64,000 nucleotides of DNA from positions 247,163,889-247,227,888 of the forward strand of contig OV050030.1 in assembly GCA_920105625.2 (NCBI GenBank), in the 5' to 3' direction. A model generated the notes under the pieces. That model saw only the letters and a list, made by a program, of their open reading frames with translations, had not been told where the DNA came from and did not search any database. A program made the position numbers and the translations under genes. Source of the stretch: Clusia tigrina (taxonomy: Eukaryota > Arthropoda > Insecta > Diptera > Clusiidae). This document shows positions 37,391 through 50,306 of the stretch, one piece after another (position 1 is the first letter of the stretch; each line of letters starts with the position of its first letter).

Positions 37391-38956
37391 AAATGCTTGT
37401 AACTTTTTACTGGAGCGTCATAAAACCTTGAAATTTTGTAACAATAAAGTACTCGAGCCTCTTGACAACTTAAGCTATCGCTCAAAGCTATGTTATCCTT
37501 GAGTCCCAAATCAAACACTGATAAAACTTCATATGGCCCTTACTTCTATACGGTACGTCCTACACCTATCAAAGTTTGCAAAATACAAATGCTTGTAACT
37601 TTTTACTGGAGCGTCATAAAACCTTGAAATTTTGTAACAATAAAGTACTCGAACCTCTTGTCAATTTAAGCTATCTCTCAAAGCTGTGCTACCCTTGAGT
37701 CCCAAATCAAACACTGATAAAACTTCAAATGGCCCTAACTACTATACGGTACGTCCTACACCTATCAACGTTTGCAACATACAAATGCTTGTAACTTTTT
37801 ACTGGAGCGTCATAAAACCTTGAAATTTTGTAACAATAAAATACTCGAGCCTCTTGTCAATTTAAGCTAGCGCTCAAAGCTATGCTACCCTTGAGTCCCA
37901 AATCAAACACTGATAAAACTTCAAATGGCCCTAACTTCTATACGGTACGTCCTACACCTATCAAAGTTTGCAACATACAAATGCTTGTAACTTTTTACTG
38001 GAGCGTCATAAATCCTTGAAATTTTGTAACAATAAAGTACTCGAGCCTCTTGTCAATTTACGCTTTCGCTCAAGCTATGCTACCCTTGAGTCCCAAATCA
38101 AACACTGATAAAACTTCAAATGGCCCTAACTTCTATACGGTACGTCCTACACCTATCAAAGTTTGCAAAATACAAATGCTTGTAATTTTTTACTGGTGCG
38201 TCATAAAACGTTGAAATTTTGTAACAATAAAGTATTCGAGCCTCTTGTCAATTTACGCTTTCGCTCAAGCTATGCTACCCTTGAGTCCCAAATCAAACAC
38301 TGAGAAAACTTCAAATGGCCCTAACTTCTATACGGTACGTCCTACACCTATCAAAGTTTGCAACATACAAATGCTTGTAATTTTTTACTGGTGCGTCATA
38401 AAACGCTGAAATTTTGTAACAATAAAGTACTCGAGCCTCTTGTCAATTTAAGCTATCGCTCAAAGCTATGCTACCCTTGAGTCCCAAATCAAACACTGAG
38501 AAAACTTCAAATGGCCCAAACTTCTATACGGTACGTCCTACACCTATTAAAGTTTGCAACCTACAAATGCTTGTAACTTTTTACTGGAGCGTCATAAAAC
38601 CTTGAAATTTTGTAACAATAAAGTACTCGAGCCTCTTGTCAATTTAAGCTATCGCTCAAAGATGTGCTACTATTGAGTCCCAAATCAAACACTGATAAAA
38701 CTTCAAATGGCCCTAACTTCTATACGGTACGTCCTACACCTATTAAAGTTTGCAACCTACAAATGCTTGTAACTTTTTACTGGAGCGTCATAAAACCTTG
38801 AAATTTTGTAACAATAAACTATTCGAGCCTCTTGTCAATTTAAGCTATCGCTCAAAGCTATGCTACCCTTGAGTCCCAAATCAAACACTGATAAAACTTC
38901 AAATGGCCCTAACTTCTATACGGTACGTCCTACACCTATTAAAGTTTGCAACCTAC
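37391..38956 (+). repeat. HOR copy 14, 8-mer
   Basis: Order A-B-C-D-E-(F1/F2)-I-J, 1,566 bp. The sixth monomer has the F1 'gagaaaac' followed by the F2 'ggcccaaac' and 'tattaaag ... cctac', which removes seven monomers between the two F positions. The A ends 'gcaaaatac' near 37581 and I has 'aaagatgtgc' near 38662. Confidence 0.9.
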
Positions 38957-41900
38957 AAATGCTTGTAACTTTTTACTGGAGCGTCATAAAACCTTGAAAT
39001 TTTGTAACAATAAAGTACTCGAGCCTCTTGACAACTTAAACTATCGCTCAAAGCTATGTTATCCTTGAGTCCCAAATCAAACACTGATAAAACTTCATAT
39101 GGCCCTTACTTCTATACGGTACGTCCTACACCTATCAAAGTTTGCAACATACAAATGCTTGTAACTTTTTACTGGAGCGTCATAAAACCTTGAAATTTTG
39201 TAACAATAAAGTACTCGAACCTCTTGTCAATTTAAGCTATCTCTCAAAGCTGTGCTACCCTTGAGTCCCAAATCAAACACTGATAAAACTTCAAATGGCC
39301 CTAACTACTATACGGTACGTCCTACACCTATCAACGTTTGCAACATACAAATGCTTGTAACTTTTTACTGGAGCGTCATAAAACCTTGAAATTTTGTAAC
39401 AATAAAATACTCGAGCCTCTTGTCAATTTAAGCTAGCGCTCAAAGCTATGCTACCCTTGAGTCCCAAATCAAACACTGATAAAACTTCAAATGGCCCTAA
39501 CTTCTATACGGTACGTCCTACACCTATCAAAGTTTGCAACATACAAATGCTTGTAACTTTTTACTGGAGCGTCATAAATCCTTGAAATTTTGTAACAATA
39601 AAGTACTCGAGCCTCTTGTCAATTTACGCTTTCGCTCAAGCTATGCTACCCTTGAGTCCCAAATCAAACACTGATAAAACTTCAAATGGCCCTAACTTCT
39701 ATACGGTACGTCCTACACCTATCAAAGTTTGCAAAATACAAATGCTTGTAATTTTTTACTGGTGCGTCATAAAACGTTGAAATTTTGTAACAATAAAGTA
39801 TTCGAGCCTCTTGTCAATTTACGCTTTCGCTCAAGCTATGCTACCCTTGAGTCCCAAATCAAACACTGAGAAAACTTCAAATGGCCCTAACTTCTATACG
39901 GTACGTCCTACACCTATCAAAGTTTGCAACATACAAATGCTTGTAATTTTTTACTGGTGCGTCATAAAACGCTGAAATTTTGTAACAATAAAGTACTCGA
40001 GCCTCTTGTCAATTTAAGCTATCGCTCAAAGCTATGCTACCCTTGAGTCCCAAATCAAACACTGAGAAAACTTCAAATGGCCCTAACTTCTATACGGTAC
40101 GTCCTACACCTATCAAAGTTTGCAACATACAAATGCTTGTAACTTTTTACTGGAGCGTCATAAAACCTTGAAATTTTGTAACAATAAAGTACTCGAGCCT
40201 CTTGTCAATTTAAGCTGTCGTTCAAAGCTATGCTACTCTTGAGTCCCAAATAAAACACTGATAAAACTTCAAATGGCCCTAACTTCTATACGGTACGTCC
40301 TACACCTATCAAAGTTTGCAACATACAAATGCTTCTAACTTTTTACTGGAGCGTCATAAAACCTTGAAATTTTGTAACAATAAAGTACTCGAGCCTCTTG
40401 TCAATTTAAGCTGTCGTTCAAAGCTATGCTACTCTTGAGTCCCAAATAAAACACTGATAAAACTTCAAATGGCCCTAACTTCTATACGGTACGTCCTACA
40501 CCTATCAAAGTTTGCAACATACAAATGCTTCTAACTTTTTACTGGAGCGTCATAAAACCTTGAAATTTTGTAACAATAAAGTACTCGAACCTCTTGTCAA
40601 TTTAAGCTATCTCTCAAAGCTGTGCTACCCTTGAGTCCCAAATCAAACACTGATAAAACTTCAAATGGCCCTAACTACTATACGGTACGTCCTACACCTA
40701 TCAACGTTTGCAACATACAAATGCTTGTAACTTTTTACTGGAGCGTCATAAAACCTTGAAATTTTGTAACAATAAAATACTCGAGCCTCTTGTCAATTTA
40801 AGCTAGCGCTCAAAGCTATGCTACCCTTGAGTCCCAAATCAAACACTGATAAAACTTCAAATGGCCCTAACTTCTATACGGTACGTCCTACACCTATCAA
40901 AGTTTGCAAAATACAAATGCTTGTAATTTTTTACTGGTGCGTCATAAAACGTTGAAATTTTGTAACAATAAAGTATTCGAGCCTCTTGTCAATTTACGCT
41001 TTCGCTCAAGCTATGCTACCCTTGAGTCCCAAATCAAACACTGAGAAAACTTCAAATGGCCCTAACTTCTATACGGTACGGCCTACACCTATCAAAGTTT
41101 GCAACATACAAATGCTTGTAATTTTTTACTGGTGCGTCATAAAACGCTGAAATTTTGTAACAATAAAGTACTCGAGCCTCTTGTCAATTTAAGCTATCGC
41201 TCAAAGCTATGCTACCCTTGAGTCCCAAATCAAACACTGAGAAAACTTCAAATGGCCCTAACTTCTATACGGTACGTCCTACACCTATCAAAGTTTGCAA
41301 CATACAAATGCTTGTAACTTTTTACTGGAGCGTCATAAAACCTTGAAATTTTGTAACAATAAAGTACTCGAGCCTCTTGTCAATTTAAGCTGTCGTTCAA
41401 AGCTATGCTACTCTTGAGTCCCAAATAAAACACTGATAAAACTTCAAATGGCCCTAACTTCTATACGGTACGTCCTACACCTATCAAAGTTTGCAACATA
41501 CAAATGCTTCTAACTTTTTACTGGAGCGTCATAAAACCTTGAAATTTTGTAACAATAAAGTACTCGAGCCTCTTGTCAATTTAAGCTGTCGTTCAAAGCT
41601 ATGCTACTCTTGAGTCCCAAATAAAACACTGATAAAACTTCAAATGGCCCTAACTTCTATACGGTACGTCCTACACCTATCAAAGTTTGCAACATACAAA
41701 TGCTTGTAATTTTTTACTGGTGCGTCATAAAACGCTGAAATTTTGTAACAATAAAATACTCGAGCCTCTTGTCAATTTAAGCTAGCGCTCAAAGCTATGC
41801 TACCCTTGAGTCCCAAATCAAACACTGATAAAACTTCAAATGGCCCTAACTTCTATACGGTACGTCCTACACCTATCAAAGTTTGCAACATACAAATGCT

Positions 41901-42871
41901 TGTAACTTTTTACTGGAGCGTCATAAATCCTTGAAATTTTGTAACAATAAAGTACTCGAGCCTCTTGTCAATTTACGCTTTCGCTCAAGCTATGCTACCC
42001 TTGAGTCCCAAATCAAACACTGATAAAACTTCAAATGGCCCTAACTTCTATACGGTACGTCCTACACCTATCAAAGTTTGCAAAATACAAATGCTTGTAA
42101 TTTTTTACTGGTGCGTCATAAAACGTTGAAATTTTGTAACAATAAAGTATTCGAGCCTCTTGTCAATTTACGCTTTCGCTCAAGCTATGCTACCCTTGAG
42201 TCCCAAATCAAACACTGAGAAAACTTCAAATGGCCCTAACTTCTATACGGTACGTCCTACACCTATCAAAGTTTGCAACATACAAATGCTTGTAATTTTT
42301 TACTGGTGCGTCATAAAACCTTGAAATTTTGTAACAATAAAGTACTCGAGCCTCTTGTCAATTTAAGCTATCGCTCAAAGCTATGCTACCCTTGAGTCCC
42401 AAATCAAACACTGATAAAACTTCAAATGGCCCAAACTTCTATACGGTACGTCCTACACCTATTAAAGTTTGCAACCTACAAATGCTTGTAACTTTTTACT
42501 GGAGCGTCATAAAACCTTGAAATTTTGTAACAATAAAGTACTCGAGCCTCTTGTCAATTTAAGCTATCGCTCAAAGCTGTGCTACTATTGAGTCCCAAAT
42601 CAAACACTGATAAAACTTCAAATGGCCCTAACTTCTATACGGTACGTCCTACACCTATTAAAGTTTGCAACCTACAAATGCTTGTAACTTTTTACTGGAG
42701 CGTCATAAAACCTTGAAATTTTGTAACAATAAACTATTCGAGCCTCTTGTCAATTTAAGCTATCGCTCAAAGCTATGCTACCCTTGAGTCCCAAATCAAA
42801 CACTGATAAAACTTCAAATGGCCCTAACTTCTATACGGTACGTCCTACACCTATTAAAGTTTGCAACCTAC
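38957..42871 (+). repeat. HOR copy 15, 20-mer with the first F/C chimera
   Basis: Order A-B-C-D-E-F1-G-H-B'-(C/D)-E-F1-G-H-(F/C)-D-E-F2-I-J, 3,915 bp, which matches 20 monomers with five of 195 bp. A has 'aacttaaact' near 39039, an E has 'cggcctac' near 41081 and the F2 start carries 'aaaccttg' instead of 'aaacgctg'. Confidence 0.88.
41698..41893 (+). repeat. F/C chimeric monomer, copy 1
   Basis: The first 40 bases are F ('ttgtaatt', 'tggtgcg', 'aaacgctg'), and from 'aaaatactcg' and 'ctagcgctc' onward it is C. The switch lies between offsets 40 and 59. It sits after H where B' would be expected. Three more copies occur at 44439, 48159 and 51678. Confidence 0.88.
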
Positions 42872-43459
42872 AAATGCTTGTAACTTTTTACTGGAGCGTC
42901 ATAAAACCTTGAAATTTTGTAACAATAAAGTACTCGAGCCTCTTGACAACTTAAGCTATCGCTCAAAGCTATGTTATCCTTGAGTCCCAAATCAAACACT
43001 GATAAAACTTCATATGGCCCTTACTTCTATACGGTACGTCCTACACCTATCAAAGTTTGCAACATACAAATGCTTGTAACTTTTTACTGGAGCGTCATAA
43101 AACCTTGAAATTTTGTAACAATAAAGTACTCGAACCTCTTGTCAATTTAAGCTATCTCTCAAAGCTGTGCTACCCTTGAGTCCCAAATCAAACACTGATA
43201 AAACTTCAAATGGCCCTAACTACTATACGGTACGTCCTACACCTATCAACGTTTGCAACATACAAATGCTTGTAACTTTTTACTGGAGCGTCATAAAACC
43301 TTGAAATTTTGTAACAATAAAATACTCGAGCCTCTTGTCAATTTAAGCTAGCGCTCAAAGCTATGCTACCCTTGAGTCCCAAATCAAACACTGATAAAAC
43401 TTCAAATGGCCCTAACTTCTATACGGTACGTCCTACACCTATCAAAGTTTGCAAAATAC

Positions 43460-43655
43460 AAATGCTTGTAACTTTTTACTGGAGCGTCATAAAACCTTGA
43501 AATTTTGTAACAATAAAATACTCGAGCCTCTTGTCAATTTAAGCTAGCGCTCAAAGCTATGCTACCCTTGAGTCCCAAATCAAACACTGAGAAAACTTCA
43601 AATGGCCCTAACTTCTATACGGTACGTCCTACACCTATCAAAGTTTGCAAAATAC
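43460..43655 (+). repeat. C'' monomer (C front, E-type middle, D-type end)
   Basis: It has the C markers 'aaaatactcg' and 'ctagcgctc', then the E/F1 marker 'gagaaaac', then the D ending 'caaaatac'. Similar monomers follow a C at about 46192, 47180 and 50699; the one near 46192 ends 'caacatac'. The shared mosaic suggests a common origin followed by local spread. Confidence 0.82.
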
Positions 43656-44438
43656 AAATGCTTGTAATTTTTTACTGGTGCGTCATAAAACGTTGAAATT
43701 TTGTAACAATAAAGTATTCGAGCCTCTTGTCAATTTACGCTTTCGCTCAAGCTATGCTACCCTTGAGTCCCAAATCAAACACTGAGAAAACTTCAAATGG
43801 CCCTAACTTCTATACGGTACGTCCTACACCTATCAAAGTTTGCAACATACAAATGCTTGTAATTTTTTACTGGTGCGTCATAAAACGCTGAAATTTTGTA
43901 ACAATAAAGTACTCGAGCCTCTTGTCAATTTAAGCTATCGCTCAAAGCTATGCTACCCTTGAGTCCCAAATTAAACACTGAGAAAACTTCAAATGGCCCT
44001 AACTTCTATACGGTACGTCCTAAAACTATCAAAGTTTGCAACATACAAATGCTTGTAACTTTTTACTGGAGCGTCATAAAACCTTGAAATTTTGTAACAA
44101 TAAAGTACTCGAGCCTCTTGTCAATTTAAGCTGTCGTTCAAAGCTATGCTACTCTTGAGTCCCAAATAAAACACTGATAAAACTTCAAATGGCCCTAACT
44201 TCTATACGGTACGTCCTACACCTATCAAAGTTTGCAACATACAAATGCTTCTAACTTTTTACTGGAGCGTCATAAAACCTTGAAATTTTGTAACAATAAA
44301 GTACTCGAGCCTCTTGTCAATTTAAGCTGTCGTTCAAAGCTATGCTACTCTTGAGTCCCAAATAAAACACTGATAAAACTTCACATGGCCCTAACTTCTA
44401 TACGGTACGTCCTACACCTATCAAAGTTTGCAACATAC

Positions 44439-44634
44439 AAATGCTTGTAATTTTTTACTGGTGCGTCATAAAACGCTGAAATTTTGTAACAATAAAATAC
44501 TCGAGCCTCTTGTCAATTTAAGCTAGCGCTCAAAGCTATGCTACCCTTGAGTCCCAAATCAAACACTGATAAAACTTCAAATGGCCCTAACTTCTATACG
44601 GTACGTCCTACACCTATCAAAGTTTGCAACATAC
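44439..44634 (+). repeat. F/C chimeric monomer, copy 2
   Basis: Same junction as 41698-41893: F start, C from 'aaaatactcg' on, again following H and preceding D. Confidence 0.87.
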
Positions 44635-46787
44635 AAATGCTTGTAACTTTTTACTGGAGCGTCATAAATCCTTGAAATTTTGTAACAATAAAGTACTCGA
44701 GCCTCTTGTCAATTTACGCTTTCGCTCAAGCTATGCTACCCTTGAGTCCCAAATCAAACACTGATAAAACTTCAAATGGCCCTAACTTCTATACGGTACG
44801 TCCTACACCTATCAAAGTTTGCAAAATACAAATGCTTGTAATTTTTTACTGGTGCGTCATAAAACGTTGAAATTTTGTAACAATAAAGTATTCGAGCCTC
44901 TTGTCAATTTACGCTTTCGCTCAAGCTATGCTACCCTTGAGTCCCAAATCAAACACTGAGAAAACTTCAAATGGCCCTAACTTCTATACGGTACGTCCTA
45001 CACCTATCAAAGTTTGCAACATACAAATGCTTGTAATTTTTTACTGGTGCGTCATAAAACGCTGAAATTTTGTAACAATAAAGTACTCGAGCCTCTTGTC
45101 AATTTAAGCTATCGCTCAAAGCTATGCTACCCTTGAGGCCCAAATCAAACACTGATAAAACTTCAAATGGCCCAAACTTCTATACGGTACGTCCTACACC
45201 TATTAAAGTTTGCAACCTACAAATGCTTGTAACTTTTTACTGGAGCGTCATAAAACCTTGAAATTTTGTAACAATAAAGTACTCGAGCCTCTTGTCAATT
45301 TAAGCTATCGCTCAAAGCTGTGCTACTATTGAGTCCAAAATCAAACACTGATAAAACTTCAAATGGCCCTAACTTCTATACGGTACGTCCTACACCTATT
45401 AAAGTTTGCAACCTACAAATGCTTGTAACTTTTTACTGGAGCGTCATAAAACCTTGAAATTTTGTAACAATAAACTATTCGAGCCTCTTGTCAATTTAAG
45501 CTATCGCTCAAAGCTATGCTACCCTTGAGTCCCAAATCAAACACTGATAAAACTTCAAATGGCCCTAACTTCTATACGGTACGTCCTACACCTATTAAAG
45601 TTTGCAACCTACAAATGCTTGTAACTTTTTACTGGAGCGTCATAAAACCTTGAAATTTTGTAACAATAAAGTACTCGAGCCTCTTGACAACTTAAGCTAT
45701 CGCTCAAAGCTATGTTATCCTTGAGTCCCAAATCAAACACTGATAAAACTTCATATGGCCCTTACTTCTATACGGTACGTCCTACACCTATCAAAGTTTG
45801 CAACATACAAATGCTTGTAACTTTTTACTGGAGCGTCATAAAACCTTGAAATTTTGTAACAATAAAGTACTCGAACCTCTTGTCAATTTAAGCTATCTCT
45901 CAAAGCTGTGCTACCCTTGAGTCCCAAATCAAACACTGATAAAACTTCAAATGGCCCTAACTACTATACGGTACGTCCTACACCTATCAACGTTTGCAAC
46001 ATACAAATGCTTGTAACTTTTTACTGGAGCGTCATAAAACCTTGAAATTTCGTAACAATAAAATACTCGAGCCTCTTGTCAATTTAAGCTAGCGCTCAAA
46101 GCTATGCTACCCTTGAGTCCCAAATCAAACACTGATAAAACTTCAAATGGCCCTAACTTCTATACGGTACGTCCTACACCTATCAAAGTTTGCAAAATAC
46201 AAATGCTTGTAACTTTTTACTGGAGCGTCATAAAACCTTGAAATTTTGTAACAATAAAATACTCGAGCCTCTTGTCAATTTAAGCTAGCGCTCAAAGCTA
46301 TGCTACCCTTGAGTCCCAAATCAAACACTGAGAAAACTTCAAATGGCCCTAACTTCTATACGGTACGTCCTACACCTATCAAAGTTTGCAACATACAAAT
46401 GCTTGTAATTTTTTACTGGTGCGTCATAAAACGTTGAAATTTTGTAACAATAAAGTATTCGAGCCTCTTGTCAATTTACGCTTTCGCTCAAGCTATGCTA
46501 CCCTTGAGTCCCAAATCAAACACTGAGAAAACTTCAAATGGCCCTAACTTCTATACGGTACGTCCTACACCTATCAAAGTTTGCAACATACAAATGCTTG
46601 TAATTTTTTACTGGTGCGTCATAAAACGCTGAAATTTTGTAACAATAAAGTACTCGAGCCTCTTGTCAATTTAAGCTATCGCTCAAAGCTATGCTACCCT
46701 TGAGTCCCAAATCAAACACTGAGAAAACTTCAAATGGCCCTAACTTCTATACGGTACGTCCTACACCTATCAAAGTTTGCAACATAC

Positions 46788-46983
46788 AAATGCTTGTAAC
46801 TTTTTACTGGAGCGTCATAAAACCTTGAAATTTTGTAACAATAAAGTACTCGAGCCTCTTGTCAATTTAAGCTGTCGTTCAAAGCTATGCTACTCTTGAG
46901 TCCCAAATAAAACACTGATAAAACTTCAAATGGCCCTAACTACTATACGGTACGTCCTACACCTATCAACGTTTGCAACATAC
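46788..46983 (+). repeat. G/B chimeric monomer
   Basis: It has the G front ('ctgtcgttc', 'ctactctt', 'aaataaaac') and then the B end ('aactactata', 'tcaacg'). The switch lies between offsets of about 122 and 155. Confidence 0.87.
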
Positions 46984-48158
46984 AAATGCTTGTAACTTTT
47001 TACTGGAGCGTCATAAAACCTTGAAATTTTGTAACAATAAAGTACTCGAGCCTCTTGTCAATTTAAGCTAGCGCTCAAAGCTATGCTACCCTTGAGTCCC
47101 AAATCAAACACTGATAAAACTTCAAATGGCCCTAACTTCTATACGGTACGTCCTACACCTATCAAAGTTTGCAAAATACAAATGCTTGTAACTTTTTACT
47201 GGAGCGTCATAAAACCTTGAAATTTTGTAACAATAAAATACTCGAGCCTCTTGTCAATTTAAGCTAGCGCTCAAAGCTATGCTACCCTTGAGTCCCAAAT
47301 CAAACACTGAGAAAACTTCAAATGGCCCTAACTTCTATACGGTACGTCCTACACCTATCAAAGTTTGCAAAATACAAATGCTTGTAATTTTTTACTGGTG
47401 CGTCATAAAACGTTGAAATTTTGTAACAATAAAGTATTCGAGCCTCTTGTCAATTTACGCTTTCGCTCAAGCTATGCTACCCTTGAGTCCCAAATCAAAC
47501 ACTGAGAAAACTTCAAATGGCCCTAACTTCTATACGGTACGTCCTACACCTATCAAAGTTTGCAACATACAAATGCTTGTAATTTTTTACTGGTGCGTCA
47601 TAAAACGCTGAAATTTTGTAACAATAAAGTACTCGAGCCTCTTGTCAATTTAAGCTATCGCTCAAAGCTATGCTACCCTTGAGTCCCAAATCAAACACTG
47701 AGAAAACTTCAAATGGCCCTAACTTCTATACGGTACGTCCTACACCTATCAAAGTTTGCAACATACAAATGCTTGTAACTTTTTACTGGAGCGTCATAAA
47801 ACCTTGAAATTTTGTAACAATAAAGTACTCGAGCCTCTTGTCAATTTAAGCTGTCGTTCAAAGCTATGCTACTCTTGAGTCCCAAATAAAACACTGATAA
47901 AACTTCAAATGGCCCTAACTTCTATACGGTACGTCCTACACCTATCAAAGTTTGCAACATACAAATGCTTCTAACTTTTTACTGGAGCGTCATAAAACCT
48001 TGAAATTTTGTAACAATAAAGTACTCGAGCCTCTTGTCAATTTAAGCTGTCGTTCAAAGCTATGCTACTCTTGAGTCCCAAATAAAACACTGATAAAACT
48101 TCAAATGGCCCTAACTTCTATACGGTACGTCCTACACCTATCAAAGTTTGCAACATAC

Positions 48159-48354
48159 AAATGCTTGTAATTTTTTACTGGTGCGTCATAAAACGCTGAA
48201 ATTTTGTAACAATAAAATACTCGAGCCTCTTGTCAATTTAAGCTAGCGCTCAAAGCTATGCTACCCTTGAGTCCCAAATCAAACACTGATAAAACTTCAA
48301 ATGGCCCTAACTTCTATACGGTACGTCCTACACCTATCAAAGTTTGCAACATAC
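48159..48354 (+). repeat. F/C chimeric monomer, copy 3
   Basis: Same F-to-C junction as at 41698 and 44439. Here it precedes a P monomer instead of D. Confidence 0.87.
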
Positions 48355-48545
48355 AAATGCTTGTAACTTTTTACTGGAGCGTCACCTTGAAATTTTGTAA
48401 CAATAAAGTACTCGAGCCTCTTGTCAACTTAAGCTATCGCTCAAAGTTATGCTATCCTTGAGTCCCAAATCAAACACTGACAAAACATCAAATGGCCCTA
48501 ATTTCTATACGGTACGTCCTACACCTGTCAAAGTTTGCAACATAC
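48355..48545 (+). repeat. P monomer with 5-bp deletion (191 bp), copy 1
   Basis: It lacks five bases in the 'gcgtcataaaacc' region, reading 'gcgtcacc'. Other markers are 'gtcaactta', 'caaagttatgctatcc', 'gacaaaacatc' and 'ctaatttc'. It is divergent from all core types and partly A-like ('aactta', 'tatcc'). An open frame running through it is a by-product of the frame shift. Confidence 0.88.
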
Positions 48546-48741
48546 AAATGCTTTTAACTTTTTACTGGAGCGTCATAAAACCTTGAAATTTTGTAACAAT
48601 AAATTATTCGAGCCTCTTGTCAATTTAAGCTATCGCTCAAAGCTATGATACCCTTGAGTCCCAAATCAAACACTGATAAAACTTAAAATGGCCCTAACTT
48701 CTATACGGTGCATCCTATACCTACCAAAGTTTGCAACATAC
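48546..48741 (+). repeat. Q monomer, copy 1
   Basis: Markers are 'aaatgctttt', 'aataaattattcg', 'gctatgatacc', 'acttaaaatgg' and the ending 'ggtgcatcctatacctacc'. The last part resembles the M monomers of the right flank, so Q is probably an immigrant or relic of that group. Confidence 0.86.
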
Positions 48742-50111
48742 AAATGCTTGTAACTTTTTACTGGAGCGTAATAAAACCTTGAAATTTTGTAACAATAAAG
48801 TACTCGAGCCTCTTGTCAATTTAAGCTATCGCTCAAAGCTGTGCTACTATTGAGTCCCAAATCAAACACTGATAAAACTTCAAATGGCCCTAACTTCTAT
48901 ACGGTACGTCCTACACCTATTAAAGTTTGCAACCTACAAATGCTTGTAACTTTTTACTGGAGCGTCATAAAACCTTGAAATTTTGTAACAATAAACTATT
49001 CGAGCCTCTTGTCAATTTAAGCTATCGCTCAAAGCTATGCTACCCTTGAGTCCCAAATCAAACACTGATAAAACTTCAAATGGCCCTAACTTCTATACGG
49101 TACGTCCTACACCTATTAAAGTTTGCAACCTACAAATGCTTGTAACTTTTTACTGGAGCGTCATAAAACCTTGAAATTTTGTAACAATAAAGTACTCGAG
49201 CCTCTTGACAACTTAAGCTATCGCTCAAAGCTATGTTATCCTTGAGTCCCAAATCAAACACTGATAAAACTTCATATGGCCCTTACTTCTATACGGTACG
49301 TCCTACACCTATCAAAGTTTGCAACATACAAATGCTTGTAACTTTTTACTGGAGCGTCATAAAACCTTGAAATGTTGTAACAATAAAGTACTCGAACCTC
49401 TTGTCAATTTAAGCTATCTCTCAAAGCTGTGCTACCCTTGAGTCCCAAATCAAACACTGATAAAACTTCAAATGGCCCTAACTACTATACGGTACGTCCT
49501 ACACCTATCAAAGTTTGCAACATACAAATGCTTGTAACTTTTTACTGGAGCGTCATAAAACCTTGAAATTTTGTAACAATAAAATACTCGAGCCTCTTGT
49601 CAATTTAAGCTAGCGCTCAAAGCTATGCTACCCTTGAGTCCCAAATCAAACACTGATAAAACTTCAAATGGCCCTAACTTCTATACGGTACGTCCTACAC
49701 CTATCAAAGTTTGCAACATACAAATGCTTGTAACTTTTTACTGGAGCGTCATAAATCCTTGAAATTTTGTAACAATAAAGTACTCGAGCCTCTTGTCAAT
49801 TTACGCTTTCGCTCAAGCTATGCTACCCTTGAGTCCCAAATCAAACACTGATAAAACTTCAAATGGCCCTAACTTCTATACGGTACGTCCTACACCTATC
49901 AAAGTTTGCAACATACAAATGCTTGTAACTTTTTACTGGAGCGTCATAAATCCTTGAAATTTTGTAACAATAAAGTACTCGAGCCTCTTGTCAATTTACG
50001 CTTTCGCTCAAGCTATGCTACCCTTGAGTCACAAATCAAACACTGATAAAACTTCAAATGGCCCTAACTTCTATACGGTACGTCCTACACCTATCAAAGT
50101 TTGCAAAATAC

Positions 50112-50306
50112 AAATGCTTGTAATTTTTTACTGGTGCGTCATAAAACGTTGAAATTTTGTAACAATAAAGTATTCGAGCCACTTGTCAATTTACGCTTTC
50201 GCTCAAGCTATGCTACCCTTGAGTCCCAAATCAAACACTGATAAAACTTCATATGGCCCTTACTTCTATACGGTACGTCCTACACCTATCAAAGTTTGCA
50301 ACATAC
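50112..50306 (+). repeat. E/A chimeric monomer
   Basis: The front is E ('ttgtaatt', 'tggtgcg', 'aaacgttg', 'gtattcgag', one A missing) and the end is A ('cttcatatgg', 'cccttac'). It returns the HOR to B. The E part has 'gagccacttg', also seen near 53500 in copy 19. Confidence 0.87.

Larger units (their letters stand above)
42872..45612 (+). repeat. HOR copy 16, rearranged 14-mer
   Basis: Order A-B-(C/D)-C''-E-F1-G-H-(F/C)-D-E-F2-I-J, 2,741 bp. C'' is a C front with 'gagaaaac'. Private changes include 'aaattaaac' near 43971, 'taaaactatc' near 44023, 'ttcacatgg' near 44384, 'gaggccc' near 45137 and 'gtccaaaat' near 45336. Confidence 0.87.
45613..49133 (+). repeat. HOR copy 17, 18-mer with P and Q monomers
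   Basis: Order A-B-C-C''-E-F1-(G/B)-C-C''-E-F1-G-H-(F/C)-P-Q-I-J, 3,521 bp. The C-C''-E-F1-G stretch occurs twice. The length is explained by two 195-bp E monomers plus the 5-bp deletion in P. The eighth monomer has a C body ('ctagcgctc') but 'aaagtactcg'. Confidence 0.87.

Noticed and set aside
48258..48461. 67-codon plus-strand open frame, identical to one at 51777-51980
   Set aside because: It is open because the 5-bp deletion in P shifts frame. The second copy is part of the 2,150-bp duplicated block, so identity reflects recent duplication, not selection on a protein.
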